Assembly (NCBI GenBank): GCA_018398805.1
Contig: JAGFBZ010001279.1
Span: 248,001-312,000 of the forward strand
Source: Hirundichthys speculiger
Taxonomy: Eukaryota > Chordata > Actinopteri > Beloniformes > Exocoetidae
Length of the DNA: 64,000 bases
Reading direction: 5' to 3'
Both the position numbers and the translations under genes were made by a program. Of the stretch, positions 31,943 through 43,470 are shown piece by piece (the stretch's first letter is position 1; every line of letters starts with the position of its first letter). The notes beneath the pieces are model-generated. The model was not told the origin of the DNA, made no database searches, and saw only the letters and a program-made list of their open reading frames with translations.

Positions 31943-32219
31943 TGTTATGGTTTTATGTTGTTGTCACTTACCGGTACCTCCTCCTCTGGACACTAACATT
32001 AGTCTACTTTGTTGGTTTTTAGGCCTATATCTGATAAATGACAACTAACAGCCCCCTGCTGTTAGTTGACAGACTGAACATTTTAGTTATTGAACAGAGC
32101 CGACGGCCGTAGACCAGACGGGCATTCTGGACTTTTCCAGAATGCACAGATTACCAGTCTGACCCTGGGCAGCGTACAAGTTATGCTGTTATTGACGTTT
32201 CTTCATCGTACCAAATACA
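31943..32219. other. Unassigned sequence
   Basis: Includes a short inverted repeat (ACAACTAACAGCCCCCTGCT / GTTAGTTGAC near 32040-32070). No gene. Confidence 0.35.
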
Positions 32220-32465
32220 GCCATATGTTCCTGCTCGCCACACAATAACCTGTGTGCTTTGAATTAGTCCCGCCTCCATGTGCAATGTCATTGGCTAGCT
32301 CTAGCTGTACATCCACGCACGCAGTGAGTTTGAAAATCCTCCAACTTTTGCCCACAATTCAGTGGATGGCAATGGATGATGTTATGTCATTCAAAGTCCA
32401 TGATGAAGGCTGCAACGTGGCTGTGTTAAAGTTAAAACTTAGATTATATTTAATGTAGCACACCA
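32220..32465 (+). repeat. Dispersed repeat Y, copy 1
   Basis: Contains a 46-bp segment (32261-32306) identical to 33565-33610. Further along, TTTGAAAATCCTCCAACTTT and CAATGGATGATG align to the minus strand of 51985-52325. Three copies in the window, class unknown. Confidence 0.7.
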
Positions 32466-32823
32466 TTGTTGTTCACTGCAGTGTGAGATGATAAAGAACA
32501 TTTTTATCAAGGTTCAACAGAACCATATAAATGGGGCATTCTTGGCAGATCACATGAAATGTATTAGACTACATCTAAAAGTAACAGCTCCCATGTTGAA
32601 ACTGAAAATTATTGGCTGAAACTATGAATGGTTTGAAAGAAACTGTTTTATTACAATAGTTCCCAGAGATATTTATGTTATTTATCTTATTTATCTTTTT
32701 TAGTAAATCAACACTATTTGCACATCAATACCCAGCAGACAGCATGAGATGTTCAGACATCACAAAGAAATATCACAGAGAATGATTTGTATTGGTTCAT
32801 GGAGAATCATTATTACATTTTTA

Positions 32824-32995
32824 CATTCAGGGCAATTTCGATTTTCCAATTAATCTAAAAAGATTATGTTTTTTGGGGATGTAGGAGGAAACCAGATTGT
32901 CCTGGAGAAAACCCACGCAAACATGGGGAGAACAGCAAACTCTACACAGAAACAGTTGTTCCTGCGAGGATGCGGTGCTGATCACTGACGCCTCC
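32824..32995 (-). mobile_element. SINE-like teleost repeat, minus-strand fragment
   Basis: CCTGGAGAAAACCCACGCAA, ACATGGGGAGAACAGCAAAC and CTCTACACAGAAAC match the core of the copy at 27181-27490 in the same orientation. The 3' half is diverged. Confidence 0.65.
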
Positions 32996-33117
32996 ATGAT
33001 GACATGGTTTTTGTTTTTAATTGTTCTTTTGCTGGGGGGGGTTGAATAATATAAAAAAAAAAAAGAAAAAGAAAAGGGTGGAAAAATGAGGAAGAAAGAG
33101 ATGTTGAAGAGAAGAAT

Positions 33118-33443
33118 GTGGTTGAAAGGAAGGAAGGGGAAGAGGAAGTGAAGTGGAGGGATCTACTGGTTTCCAGCAGCCTTCTTGCTGCTGCACTTCT
33201 TACAAATCCAGCTGATCACAGACTTCTTCTTCACCACCTTCTTTTCTTCTTTTTCCTCACTTTGCAGATGTTTCTCATCTTTTTCTCTCTTCTCAGTGTC
33301 ATTTTTGGCCTCATTGTCCTTCATCTCTTCTTGTACTTTTTCTCCTATCTTCTCATCCGTCTTTCTGTCCTTGATGCTTTTCTTGAAAAAGAAGTATCCC
33401 CTCTTTTTATTCTTCTTGGAGCTCTCTGTTCTTCTCCTCCATG
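33118..33443 (-). pseudogene. Lys/Glu-rich protein remnant, C-terminal part
   Basis: The minus-strand open frame runs through KKNKKRGYFFFKKSIKDRKT, EKVQEEMKDNEAKNDTEKRE and KKKSVISWICKKC to a stop at about 33163. It is strongly charged with a small Cys-containing tail. It becomes continuous with the coiled-coil remnant at 35425-36470 once the hAT insertion and one duplication copy are ignored. No family could be assigned. Confidence 0.45.
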
Positions 33444-33564
33444 CAGCGCCGTCGTATGGGGGGGAAAGGTGATGACAATTATAAGGGCCCACAGCCCACT
33501 AAGGGCCCTCACACAGCCCCCAGTAGCCTCTATGACAAAATTATTATGCATACACTGAACTAAT

Positions 33565-33610
33565 GAATTAGTCCCGCCTCCATGTGCAATGTCATTGGCT
33601 AGCTCTAGCT
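33565..33610 (+). repeat. Repeat Y fragment inside the hAT element
   Basis: 46 bp identical to 32261-32306. Similarity stops abruptly on both sides. Confidence 0.85.
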
Positions 33611-33920
33611 AGCAGCAGAGCAGGGGCCCAGGACATTAAAAACCTTTTTTTTCCTGTGAATGGTGAAAGTAAAACTACTGAGGGCGGCTGAAACAATTAG
33701 GCTACTTGTTCATTCATTTCTGTCTGTAACATTACGTTTGACGGGGCGCTGTCATCTGGTCGCGCTACACTCTGGACAAGTCACCAGTTCATTTAAAAAA
33801 ATAAAAAAGTCGCTAGTTCATTGTAGAGTAACGGTTCCTAGAGTAGCTATAACTGAACGTTACTAATTTAGGGGCTACAGTCAGTGACTGTGTGTTTCAC
33901 ACATATCACTGTCGGACAGC

Positions 33921-33970
33921 GCTCCAGTATGGGCCCAGTATGCTCCAGTATGCTCCAGTATGCTCCAGTA
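33921..33970. repeat. 10-bp tandem repeat, five units
   Basis: GCTCCAGTAT units, the second altered to GGGCCCAGTAT. Confidence 0.85.
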
Positions 33971-35145
33971 TGCGCCCACTCAGAGGCTGCATTGACTTGT
34001 ATTATGACGCATTCAAGTTCTACTCAGTAATTATGACCATCTGATGAAGGTCAGTTACATTATCATGATGTGTTCAATGTGGTCTTGTAAAATGTGTTTT
34101 TAGTGGGACATTTGAATTGCCTAAATACCAAGAAGTTAAATGTTCAAAGATTTGTTGTTGTTTATTTTCATAGCAATAAAAAATTAAAGACACCATAATA
34201 TCTGACAACAACAAAGTAAAAAAGACTATTAAGAATTTTGGACAGTTTACACTGACTTTTGAATGGCTTAAAAATATTTTTTGCCTGAGAAAGTGAAGCT
34301 GTCCACCTAGAGCTATGGTACTAAAAAACCCATTTAGATTTTGTCCAAGAATAGATTAGTTCTGCATTAGTTTTTCCATGAAACATAACATTTAAAGTTT
34401 ACAATATAACGGAACAATAAACCTTTATGCTCTGCTGCTCCAGAATCAGCAGTGGCTGCTTCATCTGAGTTTGACCCCACAGCAGATGCTCACCCCAGCA
34501 GTCCAATGATGCCTTCGATGGTGAGTGATGTAGACACTGGTTGGCTGTTTTGGTTTATTAGTGAACAGATGTACCACTGGCAGCGACTAAGACATTAATC
34601 AGCACCTTGGCTATTTTAATTATATAATAGCAAACTATAGTGTGGAGCATCATTACACCCCCGACTAGGTGAGAGTAGGCAGAGGGCCAGCCAGCACAGT
34701 GAGAAACAGCGCCCCCCGCTTGGTCTGGTCATTGAGAGCAAATACATCCCCAATTACATGCTCCACCAGCTGGATGCACTTCCACCCGGGAGGAAGGGCC
34801 CAGCTGAACCAGATTGATAATCACCAGCTTTGGTTACAAAGACCAAGGGTCTCCTCCTCACTGTGTGGCTGGCTCCTGCTGGAGGAACTACGCCGTCGGG
34901 CAGTAAGTGTTGCGCCACTATGTTTGAGGAACATCAGTTGTTTCTGTTGTTTCTGTGACACTAATCAGACTTTCCTTTCCTCCCATAGGCATTTATTGGA
35001 GCCTATTTGAAATCCTGAGTGGGAGTGCTTTAAGTTTTTTCTACGTTAAACTCTTTAATTAAACACCACGCTTCGGCGTGTCAAATGTGACTGTCTGCCT
35101 GAGTGTCTTACCTTGCCTGCTCACGTCACAATAGGCAGATTAGCG

Positions 35146-35148
<3 letters not shown>

Positions 35149-35185
<37 letters not shown>
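35149..35185. repeat. (TA)n microsatellite
   Basis: About 18 TA units within the hAT element. Confidence 0.95.
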
Positions 35186-35187
<2 letters not shown>

Positions 35188-35424
35188 CAAGTCATAAAAA
35201 GAATCAGTGAAATGAGAATAAGACAACTAATAATACATAATGATACTCTAACTTGCGAAGTCGTTCATTGTAAAAAAGGAAACAAATTAAGTGTATTACA
35301 CAAGAAACCGTAAAGAACCCTGGAAAAACAATAAAATTGAAGGTGGCAGTTAATGGGGTAGAGGGGCCCACACCGATATTCTTTCAGGGGGCCCAGAATT
35401 CCTAGCAACTGCCCTGCCTCCATG

Positions 35425-36470
35425 ATTTTCTTTTCCTCATAGTTGCTCCTCCATTCTTCTAGAATTTATCTTTCCTCTCCTTCCATGTCTTTTTTTTTTC
35501 TTTCACCAGTTTGTTTCTATATTCATCCAACTCTCTTTTCTCATTCTGAATTTTTTTCGTCCACTCCAGCAGGTTCTTTTCACATCCTCCTTCAAATCAT
35601 TCTCCTCCATTTGTAATTCCTTCATCTCTTTCTCAGATTGTATCTTTTTATCATCTAGTTTTTCCTTCTGTTCTTCCAAATCTGTGGTTTTTCTGCAGCA
35701 GCATCTTCCTCTCTTTCTGGAGACCTCGAAGGTTTTCCTCCATTATCATTTTGGTTTCACTGACTTCTGTTTTCTCCAGCTGTAGCTTTTCCTTCTCTTC
35801 CACCAGCTTTTTTTCACCGTCTGTGACATTTTTCACCTCCTGCTGCAGGTTTTTCGTTTCTAATTGGAGTTTTTCTCTTTTTTCTCTATTTGAGTTTTCT
35901 TAATTTCCAAGGTTTTACTTGCCTCTTGAACTTATTTCTTTTCCTTCTCTAATTTAAGAACTCCTTCTGCAGGTAATTCCTCATTCCAAACTGAAAATTC
36001 CAGTTTCAGTTTTCCCTGGTTCCATCAATTTCTTGGACTGCTCTATTCCAGATTCCATCATTTCCAAGGATTCCTTCATCTCTCCAACCTGTTTCTTTTC
36101 TAAATTCAACAGCTGCAGCTTTTCATTTTCTGCCTGAAGTTCATTAGTCTTTCTCCAATTTTATTTTGATGTCACAGATTTCTATTTTTTCCATTCTTAA
36201 ATGTCCATCTAAAATCTTCAACTTTTCCTGTACATTCTTCTCTGTCTGGAGGTTTTTCTCTTTGCTGTTCATTTGGATTTTAATTTGTTCCATCTCAGCT
36301 TTCTCCAGATTCAGGTCTTGCCACATCACTTTCAGTCTTTGCTGCTTGCAGCATTTCCATTTCCTTTAGTTTATTTTCTTCAAATTTCTTTGCACTTGTT
36401 TAAAATGTTTTCTCTCTCCTTTTGAAGATGCTCCTAATTTTTTTAGTTTTGCCACCATCTCCTTCAGTGC
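35425..36470 (-). pseudogene. Coiled-coil protein remnant, minus strand
   Basis: About 1 kb with coding-like composition on the minus strand, dominated by Glu, Lys, Leu and Gln in heptad-like patterns. Examples are EKEKLQLEKTEVSETKM and EENLRGLQKERKMLLQK (35651-35836) and LNLEKAEMEQIKIQMNSKEK (36144-36329). The frame is interrupted several times by stops and indels, so it is not translatable as it stands. Continuity with 33118-33443 is broken by a hAT insertion. The upstream end abuts a Tc1 remnant. It could be a retropseudogene or a decayed exon of a long coiled-coil gene. The family is not recognised. Confidence 0.5.
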
Positions 36471-36489
36471 CATCCATGACCTACCCTGT

Positions 36490-37115
36490 TCTTGCTGTTG
36501 GTCATGTTCCATTCCCGATGGAGGTGGAGGAACGTTCTCTGGAGGGATGAATCACTCTTCTCCATCTGGTAATCTGATGGAAGAGTCTGGGTTTGGTGGT
36601 TGCCAGGAGAATGGTACTGGTCTGACTGCATTGATCCAAGTGTAAAGTTTGGTGGAGGGGGGATTATGGTGTGGGGTTGTTTTTCAGGAGCTGGGCTTGG
36701 CCCCTTAGTTCCAGTGAAAGGAACTCTGAATGCTTCAGCAGACCAAGACATTCTAGACAATTCCATGATCCCAACTTTGTGGGACCAGTTTGGAGCTGGA
36801 ACCTTCCTCTTCCAACATGACTGTGCACAAAGCAAGGTCCATAAAGACATGGATGGAAGAGTCTGGTGTGGATGAACTTGACTGGCCTGCACAGAGTCCT
36901 GACCTCAACCTGATAGAAGACCTTTGGGATGAATTAGAGCAGAGACTGAGAACCAGACCTTCTGGTCCAACATCAGTGTTTGACCTCACAAATGTTCTTC
37001 TGGAAGAATGATCAAAAATCCATAAACACACTCCTAAACCTGGTGGACAGCCTTCCCAGAAGAGTTGAAGCTGTTCTAGCTGCAAAGGGTGGACCCACGT
37101 CATATTGATTAGGAA
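36490..37115 (+). mobile_element. Tc1-like transposon remnant, plus strand (3' half)
   Basis: Covers the catalytic part of another Tc1 lineage: VLWRDESLFSIWQSDGR (about 36534), [27 protein letters not shown] (second Asp) and, after a frameshift near 36845, ELDWPAQSPDLNLIEDLWDE (third residues) and LPRRVEAV-type C-terminal text. The left terminal repeat and the DNA-binding domain are missing. It runs into repeat Z at 37118. Confidence 0.8.
36600..37011 (+). pseudogene. Tc1-like transposase, catalytic half, one frameshift
   Basis: Two overlapping plus-strand frames (36600-36875 and 36790-37011) together cover the central and C-terminal catalytic region. All three catalytic blocks can be read: DES upstream at about 36545, HDC and DLNLIED. 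Only one frameshift separates the last two, so this copy is less decayed than most others in the window. Confidence 0.75.
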
Positions 37116-37117
37116 TG

Positions 37118-37370
37118 CAGGGCTTAAAGTAAAAAAAAATCTGAGCTTGAACCTTTTTCTGAGGGTGCAGTGAATCCAACGTATACACATCATTGGCAAC
37201 TCTTTGGCATTGTGTTTAGTAATATACAAGATGACCTACAATTTAAATGTGAATTTTAGAACGTCAAGGTTATTAAGTTATAAATGAAAACATGAAACTT
37301 AGTCAAGCCAATTAGTCTGATTCATTTGGCAACTCTTTAATGCAGTAAAGGGCAATTTGTACAAAAAAAA
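37118..37370 (+). repeat. Dispersed repeat Z, copy 2
   Basis: Homologous to 29649-29909 in the same orientation, roughly 85-90 percent similar by eye over about 250 bp. It starts at GCAGGGC in both copies. Borders with the Tc1 remnant on its left are sharp. Confidence 0.8.
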
Positions 37371-38261
37371 AAACATAAATTGCAACTTTTCCATCATTTT
37401 TGTTGAAAACAATGGCAAATTAAGTTATAGGAAATGCATTCCATTGGGTCTTGAATCGTCTACTCTTAAACATTTGTATTTGCAGAGGCAGTTATTAAAT
37501 TATTAGATGTTATTACTCTGGATGCATCATCATTAAAGAGCCAACCATTACATTCAGTATTTTTCGATGTTTTGGGTGGTTGCTTCATCAACATTCAGAG
37601 AAAACATCCATCCTTGGAACTGATCAGACAGATGTTTCTAGAACTCTAGAGCTATGTCACGAGTGTTCATATCACTGGCCTGCTAAGTGGAAACGGACAG
37701 TTTTGTAAAGCGATTTTTATCAACCGCTACTTTACATACGGATCGACGAGCAGTTGAGCGATCGTTAATTAGTCGTGTTCGTAATGAACAAGCACACGAA
37801 TATTTTCAGGTTGGAAATACGATCGGTCATTGGGGCCGCTACGTCTGCAGCGCTGTGACTGGTGCTTCGGTAAACGGCTGATGTGTCAGAGCCCGCAGAC
37901 AGCTGCTTTATACCCGGCGTCTCCTTCGTGACGGTCTCCTTAGCTTCTGGTAGCAGCTCTCAAATGGCTCTCTGTCCCCGCCCCTTTTCCTCTGTCCAGG
38001 CCCAGTGCCCCACTTGAATTTTTTCCTCCATTCTTCTGATTGCGGGTTAAACAACCACCGGGTCGCCTAGCCTGGTTCAAGATCACTCAGAGATAATGTG
38101 TTTTCTTGTGTGTGTGTGTTCTTTTCTTTTTTTTTTTTTTACTGAATCAGAGTCAAACACCAGAGATCCAGCACAGTGCTGGAATACTTTAAGCCCTGGG
38201 AATGGGATGAACTAAAACTCATATGTGAGTCAAGGCAGGCGAGTGAATACTTTTGGCAAAA

Positions 38262-38305
<44 letters not shown>

Positions 38306-38899
38306 ACATACAAGGGGGCAATCTGTTCCCTAGAATTTCTCTAAGAAAGACTCAATTTGCTGCTCCAAAAGGCCCATCTTGCTAAAATCTTGAATGCTGA
38401 ATGAGCAACCTGAATGTGACTATAAGAGTTTTATTTAAGAGTTAGAAAAACACACATAGTCCTAAATTTTGTCAAAAAAAAGCTCAATTTAGATTTTGTC
38501 TTTCACATCTTTAACTGTCCTGTTTAACTATCCTTGTAGCACCCAGGTTCTGTCAAGGCCGTTGTTCTATTCAGTCTCAGATTCTCGGTAAATTCAAGCT
38601 GCTGCTTCTTGTAAAGGGTTTGTTCAGGCGCATGAAGCACAAATCAAAGTCTATGACAGCTTAAAAAGGTTAGAATCTCACCAGAAGTTTGCACCTAAGG
38701 TAATGAATCAAAGTTCTTTATGTGAATTAAGAAGTAGCAAAAATGTTCCATAAAGGTTTTTCTGCCACAAATGTTTTCAACTAAAAAGATGAAAACAAAA
38801 AATAATACTAAACTTGGAAAAAAAAAAAAGTTTGAACACCTACTGCCTGTGGTGCACTTATTGCTCCAACTAAAGAAAGGCCTTCTTCGGAAAAATAAT
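37371..38899. other. Unassigned sequence with a (GT)20 microsatellite
   Basis: No gene was recognised. 38264-38303 is a (GT)20 run. 37690-37960 is GC-richer with several CpGs, but no domain is readable. GAATACTTTTGGCAAAATAG just before the GT run resembles a Tc1 terminus. Confidence 0.4.
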
Positions 38900-39408
38900 G
38901 CATCCATATATGAAAGAAATTCCAGGTTACGAAGGCGAAAAATGTCAAAATACGCGCTGCTACTCGCAGCTCCCAGAGTTTACCGAACGTTAAACATAGC
39001 TGTCGGCTCTGTATCTCGGTTTGAAAGCGGTGCGTCCGAGCTGCTCTGCCATTGGCTATCGCTTAGCATCTTCCGGGCATCCGATTGGCTAGGAGGGCCC
39101 CTTGTCTGTATGAGCGTAACCCAGCAACCCAGGTAAACAAACAATTTTTATTCTTTAATGTACTTTATTCTTTGTTCTTTATTCTTTACATTAATGTATA
39201 TTGCACAATAATCGAATTCTAACACGTATTTCTTACAGGTTTTTATGTCATTTCATGTATTATTTATAAAAAATGATTCCAACTTTTGGGCGCCTTGGAA
39301 CGGATTAGGCTGTTTATAGGGTAAAATGCGTTTTTAATTTCAAAATTTCACCATTTACAAAATGACTTTCCAGAATGAATTAAATTTCATAAGTTGAGGT
39401 ACCACTGT
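38900..39408 (+). mobile_element. Second Tigger-like copy, left end missing
   Basis: Homologous to 6602-7318: AGGTTACGAAGGCGAAAAA, CGCAGCTCCCAGAGTTTACC, GCCTTGGAACGGATTAGG and the right terminal repeat TTGAGGTACCACTG followed by TA. The left inverted repeat and the transposase tail are absent. It has a separate internal section (39000-39120) with several CpGs. Confidence 0.75.
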
Positions 39409-39930
<522 letters not shown>

Positions 39931-40179
39931 TGTTTTACAAACCAATGCCTAAACCTTACCAAGAGATCGGTGGAAGAAAGCTGCAGAGGAAACCTTCCAA
40001 AGAAGAATATGGTACAAATAATGGCTGAAGTTAAGAATAAATGACAAAAGTAGAGCAGTAAATACTACTCTGATTTAAATGAATGAAGTAATAATTTATT
40101 TGTTTCGCTCTGGTTCACAACAAAATCACTTTCAAGGAACTTTACACAGAAAGCAAACGAGTATAGTCCAGTAAAACTA

Positions 40180-41010
40180 GAGAAAACTACAGATCTGCTG
40201 TCTCTTCAAGTAATCTCAGACAGATCTGATGATGCTGAGGTGAGGGCTGGATAAATCTGGGGTCAATTAGACAGCCCCCTGGTGCTGCTTGATGCCTATA
40301 GCAAACTTGTAACATACCTCCACGCCTCTTAGTGGCTGCCTGCAGACTCTCATTACTGTACCACTTGTTCCACTCTCCGCCCTTCTGCAAACAAACTACC
40401 TTCTGCTCCAGCCAAATCATTTAGGTTTGGACTCATCAGCCCAGAGCACCTGCTGCCACTTAGTTCTTATGTTTTAATGCACGGTCGAGTTAACTGGCCT
40501 TGTTCCCGCGTACTGTTTTGGCTTCATTTCTTCCATGCAGCCAGCTTTTGGACAAACTTTTCCATACAGTAGACATGCCTGGCTCCCAGTGGTTTCTGTC
40601 CCTCAGTTCTGAGGTCTTCTGATGTGATAATACTGCTGGACGCCCTCTGAATTCGAAACTATGTGAGTGTAACATTTCTTTTTTCTGCTGCACTGAGTTT
40701 CTTTTATCTTTCCCCACTGTCCTCAGCCCACACCCCTGTCTGCTTAGAAATCTTTGCCAGGGTGAGACCTTGCGAATGCTGTATAACTATAACGTGTCCT
40801 GTGTCCCTTCATGGTGCATGTCCAGTGATATGAGACTGTCTTCCACAACTCCACCTTGGATGATAAGTTTAGGTTTTTTTTTTGTTTGTTTGTTTCTGTC
40901 TCAGTTCATCACTATATTTCAACCTCCGTATGAAATTGATGGTCATTAGCATCTGTTTGATTTAACTGGTTAATTGTACACCTGTGTGTGATCCTTCAAA
41001 ACCCCCTGAC
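40180..41010 (-). mobile_element. Tc1-like transposon remnant, minus strand
   Basis: The minus strand near 40425-40455 gives RWQQVLWADESKP, the first catalytic block of Tc1-like transposases. The downstream piece (40187-40420) retains the spacing to a GGVEVCY stretch where KHGGGS normally lies. The 5' region near 40905-41010 has TCAACCTCCGTATGAAATTG and GTTAATTGTACACCTGTGTG, which I recall from the non-coding end of a fish Tc1 family. Many stops. Confidence 0.55.
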
Positions 41011-42439
41011 TTTGTGCAAGTCTCCTTAAGCGGTGATAACATATGCTGATTTGTTATAGGTTTCCCTGTTTTCTGCTCTGAATGCTAAAGAAGGCACTTT
41101 TTGAATGCTCAGAGAGATATCAGAGAGACAAAAATAGACATCCGCTGCCCCATGCAGGGAGAGGAGAAGTCAATGATGCGTTGTGTGATAATGGAAGTAT
41201 ATTTCTGCCTCATTTATATCGTCAAAAATCCAGAGATCTCACAGCTTCTCTCTGCATCCACGCTCAACGCACCCGATCTGCACAGCACCGTACAGCCCTG
41301 ACACCACTTAGCACGATCACGATCATTTACAGGCAAATGTGAGGACACTGAAAGCAATTTCTGAGTTGAGAGGCACCTTTTTGCCGACCTTAGGTGACTC
41401 AGGGGGGGGGAATTTAAAATGTGCAGCTCTGTGACACGTGATGCATTTTAATATATGACATGCCATTCTGCTGTGAAGATCTGTTTGATCTCAGAAAAAT
41501 GTCAGAACCATTTTACAGGACAGCTTAGCGGTTTTCGAAGACATTTCGCTATTTTGCTCAGTAAAGAAAAGCAGAGTTAATTTTCTGATTTGCTGTGTCT
41601 CAAAACACAAGGATTAAAATATTCCTAAAAAACAGTTTTGCTTTCATATAAATTTTTCCTTTAAAACGCCATAAATAATATCGATGGGTGTTCTTGGCGC
41701 CAGTGCCTGATGTACTCTCCACACCAATAAGAGATTACAGCAACATATATAACTGCAGTGAACATCATTCTGGATCGTTAACTTATGACCAAGAGATAAA
41801 AGACAACCCCTGCAGTGATCGTTTGATTTGGAGCTTGTTACAACCAATTAACTGCCCTGTTAACTGGTTGCACCAAGCAAATAATCCTCAAGTCTGTGGT
41901 GTCAACATGATTATTTATCAGCCAACCAAGTTAGGGTCTCCACAGTCTGAAATTGTAAAAAAACAAATATCACACTTTGACAGCTCACAAGCAAGGCAGG
42001 AAACACAAATCAAACAAAAAGAGTTGCATCAAAGTGTCAAAAACACTAATTCCTTCATAACACATCATGTGAGACATTCCCATCTCTCTGCACAGTCACT
42101 GTTTATTTTCAAATAAAGGCCACAAGAGCCCAAGGGGGGAAAAAAAAGAATACATTGCTTAATCAGTGGATGTGATGCTGATTCAAAAATATGCCATTTC
42201 ACAATTACAAGATGAAATTTGACATTAATAGATGCAATTTGTGTGGATATGTGACAATACAAGTCCTGACACAGTAACAGATTATGAAACAATGCTGTCA
42301 GCATGAGAACATTATATAGCTCAAGAAGTTAATGATTAGGTGTTTCAACAAAGGGCCATGGTGCACTTCTTTTTCCTCAATAAAAAGAAAAGAATGTACA
42401 TACACATGTCTCAATTTTGCTACAGAAGCTAAAATGAGG
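41011..42439. other. Unassigned sequence
   Basis: About 1.4 kb with no recognised gene or repeat. The 142-codon frame at 41688-42116 has no domain and atypical composition. Confidence 0.4.
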
Positions 42440-42890
42440 TATACACAAAGATATTCAGTATTACTCCCTCCATCCATTTCATGCCACTTCAGCAGGACAG
42501 GCTGTCCCTTCCCTCCTCTGGCTCTACTGGAGAGACATCACAATGTCCCCAAGCAAACCGAGTGATCCGGGGCAGACCTAAGACTCTCTCTGGCAGGTCT
42601 AAGGTCTTTCCTGAGGCCTTCCTCTGATTGGATGTGCCTAAAACAGGTATGTTGAGTGCAGTGTCTCGCCTCTGAGCTCCTCACCATATCCGGTTAGCCC
42701 AGCCACCCTTCAAAGAAAGCTCATTTTTGGTTAGCTGATGTTTTTTCAGCCTCATTTTTTTTTGTTCATGACTCACAGCTAATAATCATAGATGAGGAGT
42801 TGAAAATGGACTGGTGAATCAAGAATATAATTTTTGACTGAGCTCTCTTTTCACCATGACCCATCTAGTTCCAGCACATCATAATACGAG
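42440..42890 (-). mobile_element. C-terminal fragment of a non-LTR retrotransposon, minus strand
   Basis: In plus orientation it shows GATCCGGGGCAGACC, then CTCACCATATCCGGTTAGCC, CAGCCACCCTT and a TCTCTTTTCACCATGACCCA run. In complement these form the end of the open frame and the region just upstream in a common fish LINE whose C-terminus has GRPR-type and WGH-type blocks. The broken frame includes TRFAWGHC. Clade uncertain (RTE or Rex3-like). No catalytic residues are covered. Confidence 0.5.
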
Positions 42891-43031
42891 CTTAGGCAGT
42901 CAAAGTAACTTACAGCCGCATTCACTGGGACTATGTGAGGTTCAGGATGTTGCCCGTGGACACTGATCTGTGAACTGGGTAGGCAGGGGACTGAACAACC
43001 AATCTTCCATCTGGGTCACTCTACTACATCT
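42891..43031. repeat. Possible tRNA-like repeat fragment
   Basis: TTGCCCGTGGACACTGATCT and GGGTCACTCTACTAC loosely match the end of a widespread fish repeat related to the one at 7472. Weak. Confidence 0.25.
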
Positions 43032-43330
43032 GGGGCTACTCAGTTACTGAGGAACATGACGTGTAAGGGGGCAGCTCTCACACTCATTTTGGGCTTTGCA
43101 GATTTGTACCTTTCCGGTCCTCCCTGCGCAAATGGCTTCCCCTCATTAATCCAGGCAAAGCAGACAGGATCGCTGCTCGGGTAGCCATCAGTGCTGATCT
43201 TTTTCTCCTCAAAATGATGGGAACATGGTCTGAAATTTCTCTTGAGGTTCAGCATGTCGACAGTTTTCCCCCGTTTTGTGGTTTCTCTCATGCCAAATCA
43301 GTCCCTTCTGTCTTGTCTGCGCAGAGAGAT
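43032..43330 (-). repeat. Dispersed repeat X, copy C (THAP-like remnant)
   Basis: The complement contains TTACTGAG, CTGCCCCCTTACACGTCATG, GATCCTGTCTGCTTTGCC and CTGAACCTCAAGAGAAATTT, collinear with copies A (13875) and B (62530). Minus-strand frames continuing upstream to about 43470 give CNAAECTSHRSKAKKLHI and, in another frame, NLKRNFRPCSHHFEE. The CxxxxC spacing followed by a CSxHF motif resembles a THAP zinc-binding domain broken by a frameshift. This copy extends further than A and B on the coding side. The THAP reading is a hypothesis. Confidence 0.5.
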
Positions 43331-43470
43331 CTGTGGACCACTTTATAACCCACATAACATCAGCCACGAAGGGACAGATGTGTAGCTTCTTTGCTTTGGA
43401 TCTATGTGATGTACACTCAGCAGCATTGCATTGAAGACAGAAGATGATGTAAAACAATGATCTGTATCAC

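Larger units (their letters stand above)
33444..35416. mobile_element. 1973-bp hAT element with perfect 8-bp duplication
   Basis: CCTCCATG occurs at both borders (33436-33443 and 35417-35424). The ends CAGCGCCGTCGTATGG and, complemented, CAGGGCAGTTGCTAGG agree at 10 of 16 bases, and both are followed by GGGCCC-containing sub-terminal sequence. Eight-base duplications and CAG ends point to hAT. The interior shows splice-like signals (acceptor-like CTGCTGCTCCAG before 34443, donor GTGAGT at about 34521) but no convincing transposase. A fragment of repeat Y (33565-33610), a 10-bp tandem array and a TA microsatellite lie inside. Confidence 0.75.

Noticed and set aside
33118..33558. 146-codon plus-strand frame with hydrophobic repeats
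   Set aside because: Antisense of a Lys/Glu-rich minus-strand frame (Lys codons read as Phe/Leu), and it crosses the hAT border. Apparent membrane segments are artefacts.
36753..37229. 158-codon minus-strand frame
   Set aside because: Antisense of the Tc1-like transposase catalytic half and runs into repeat Z.
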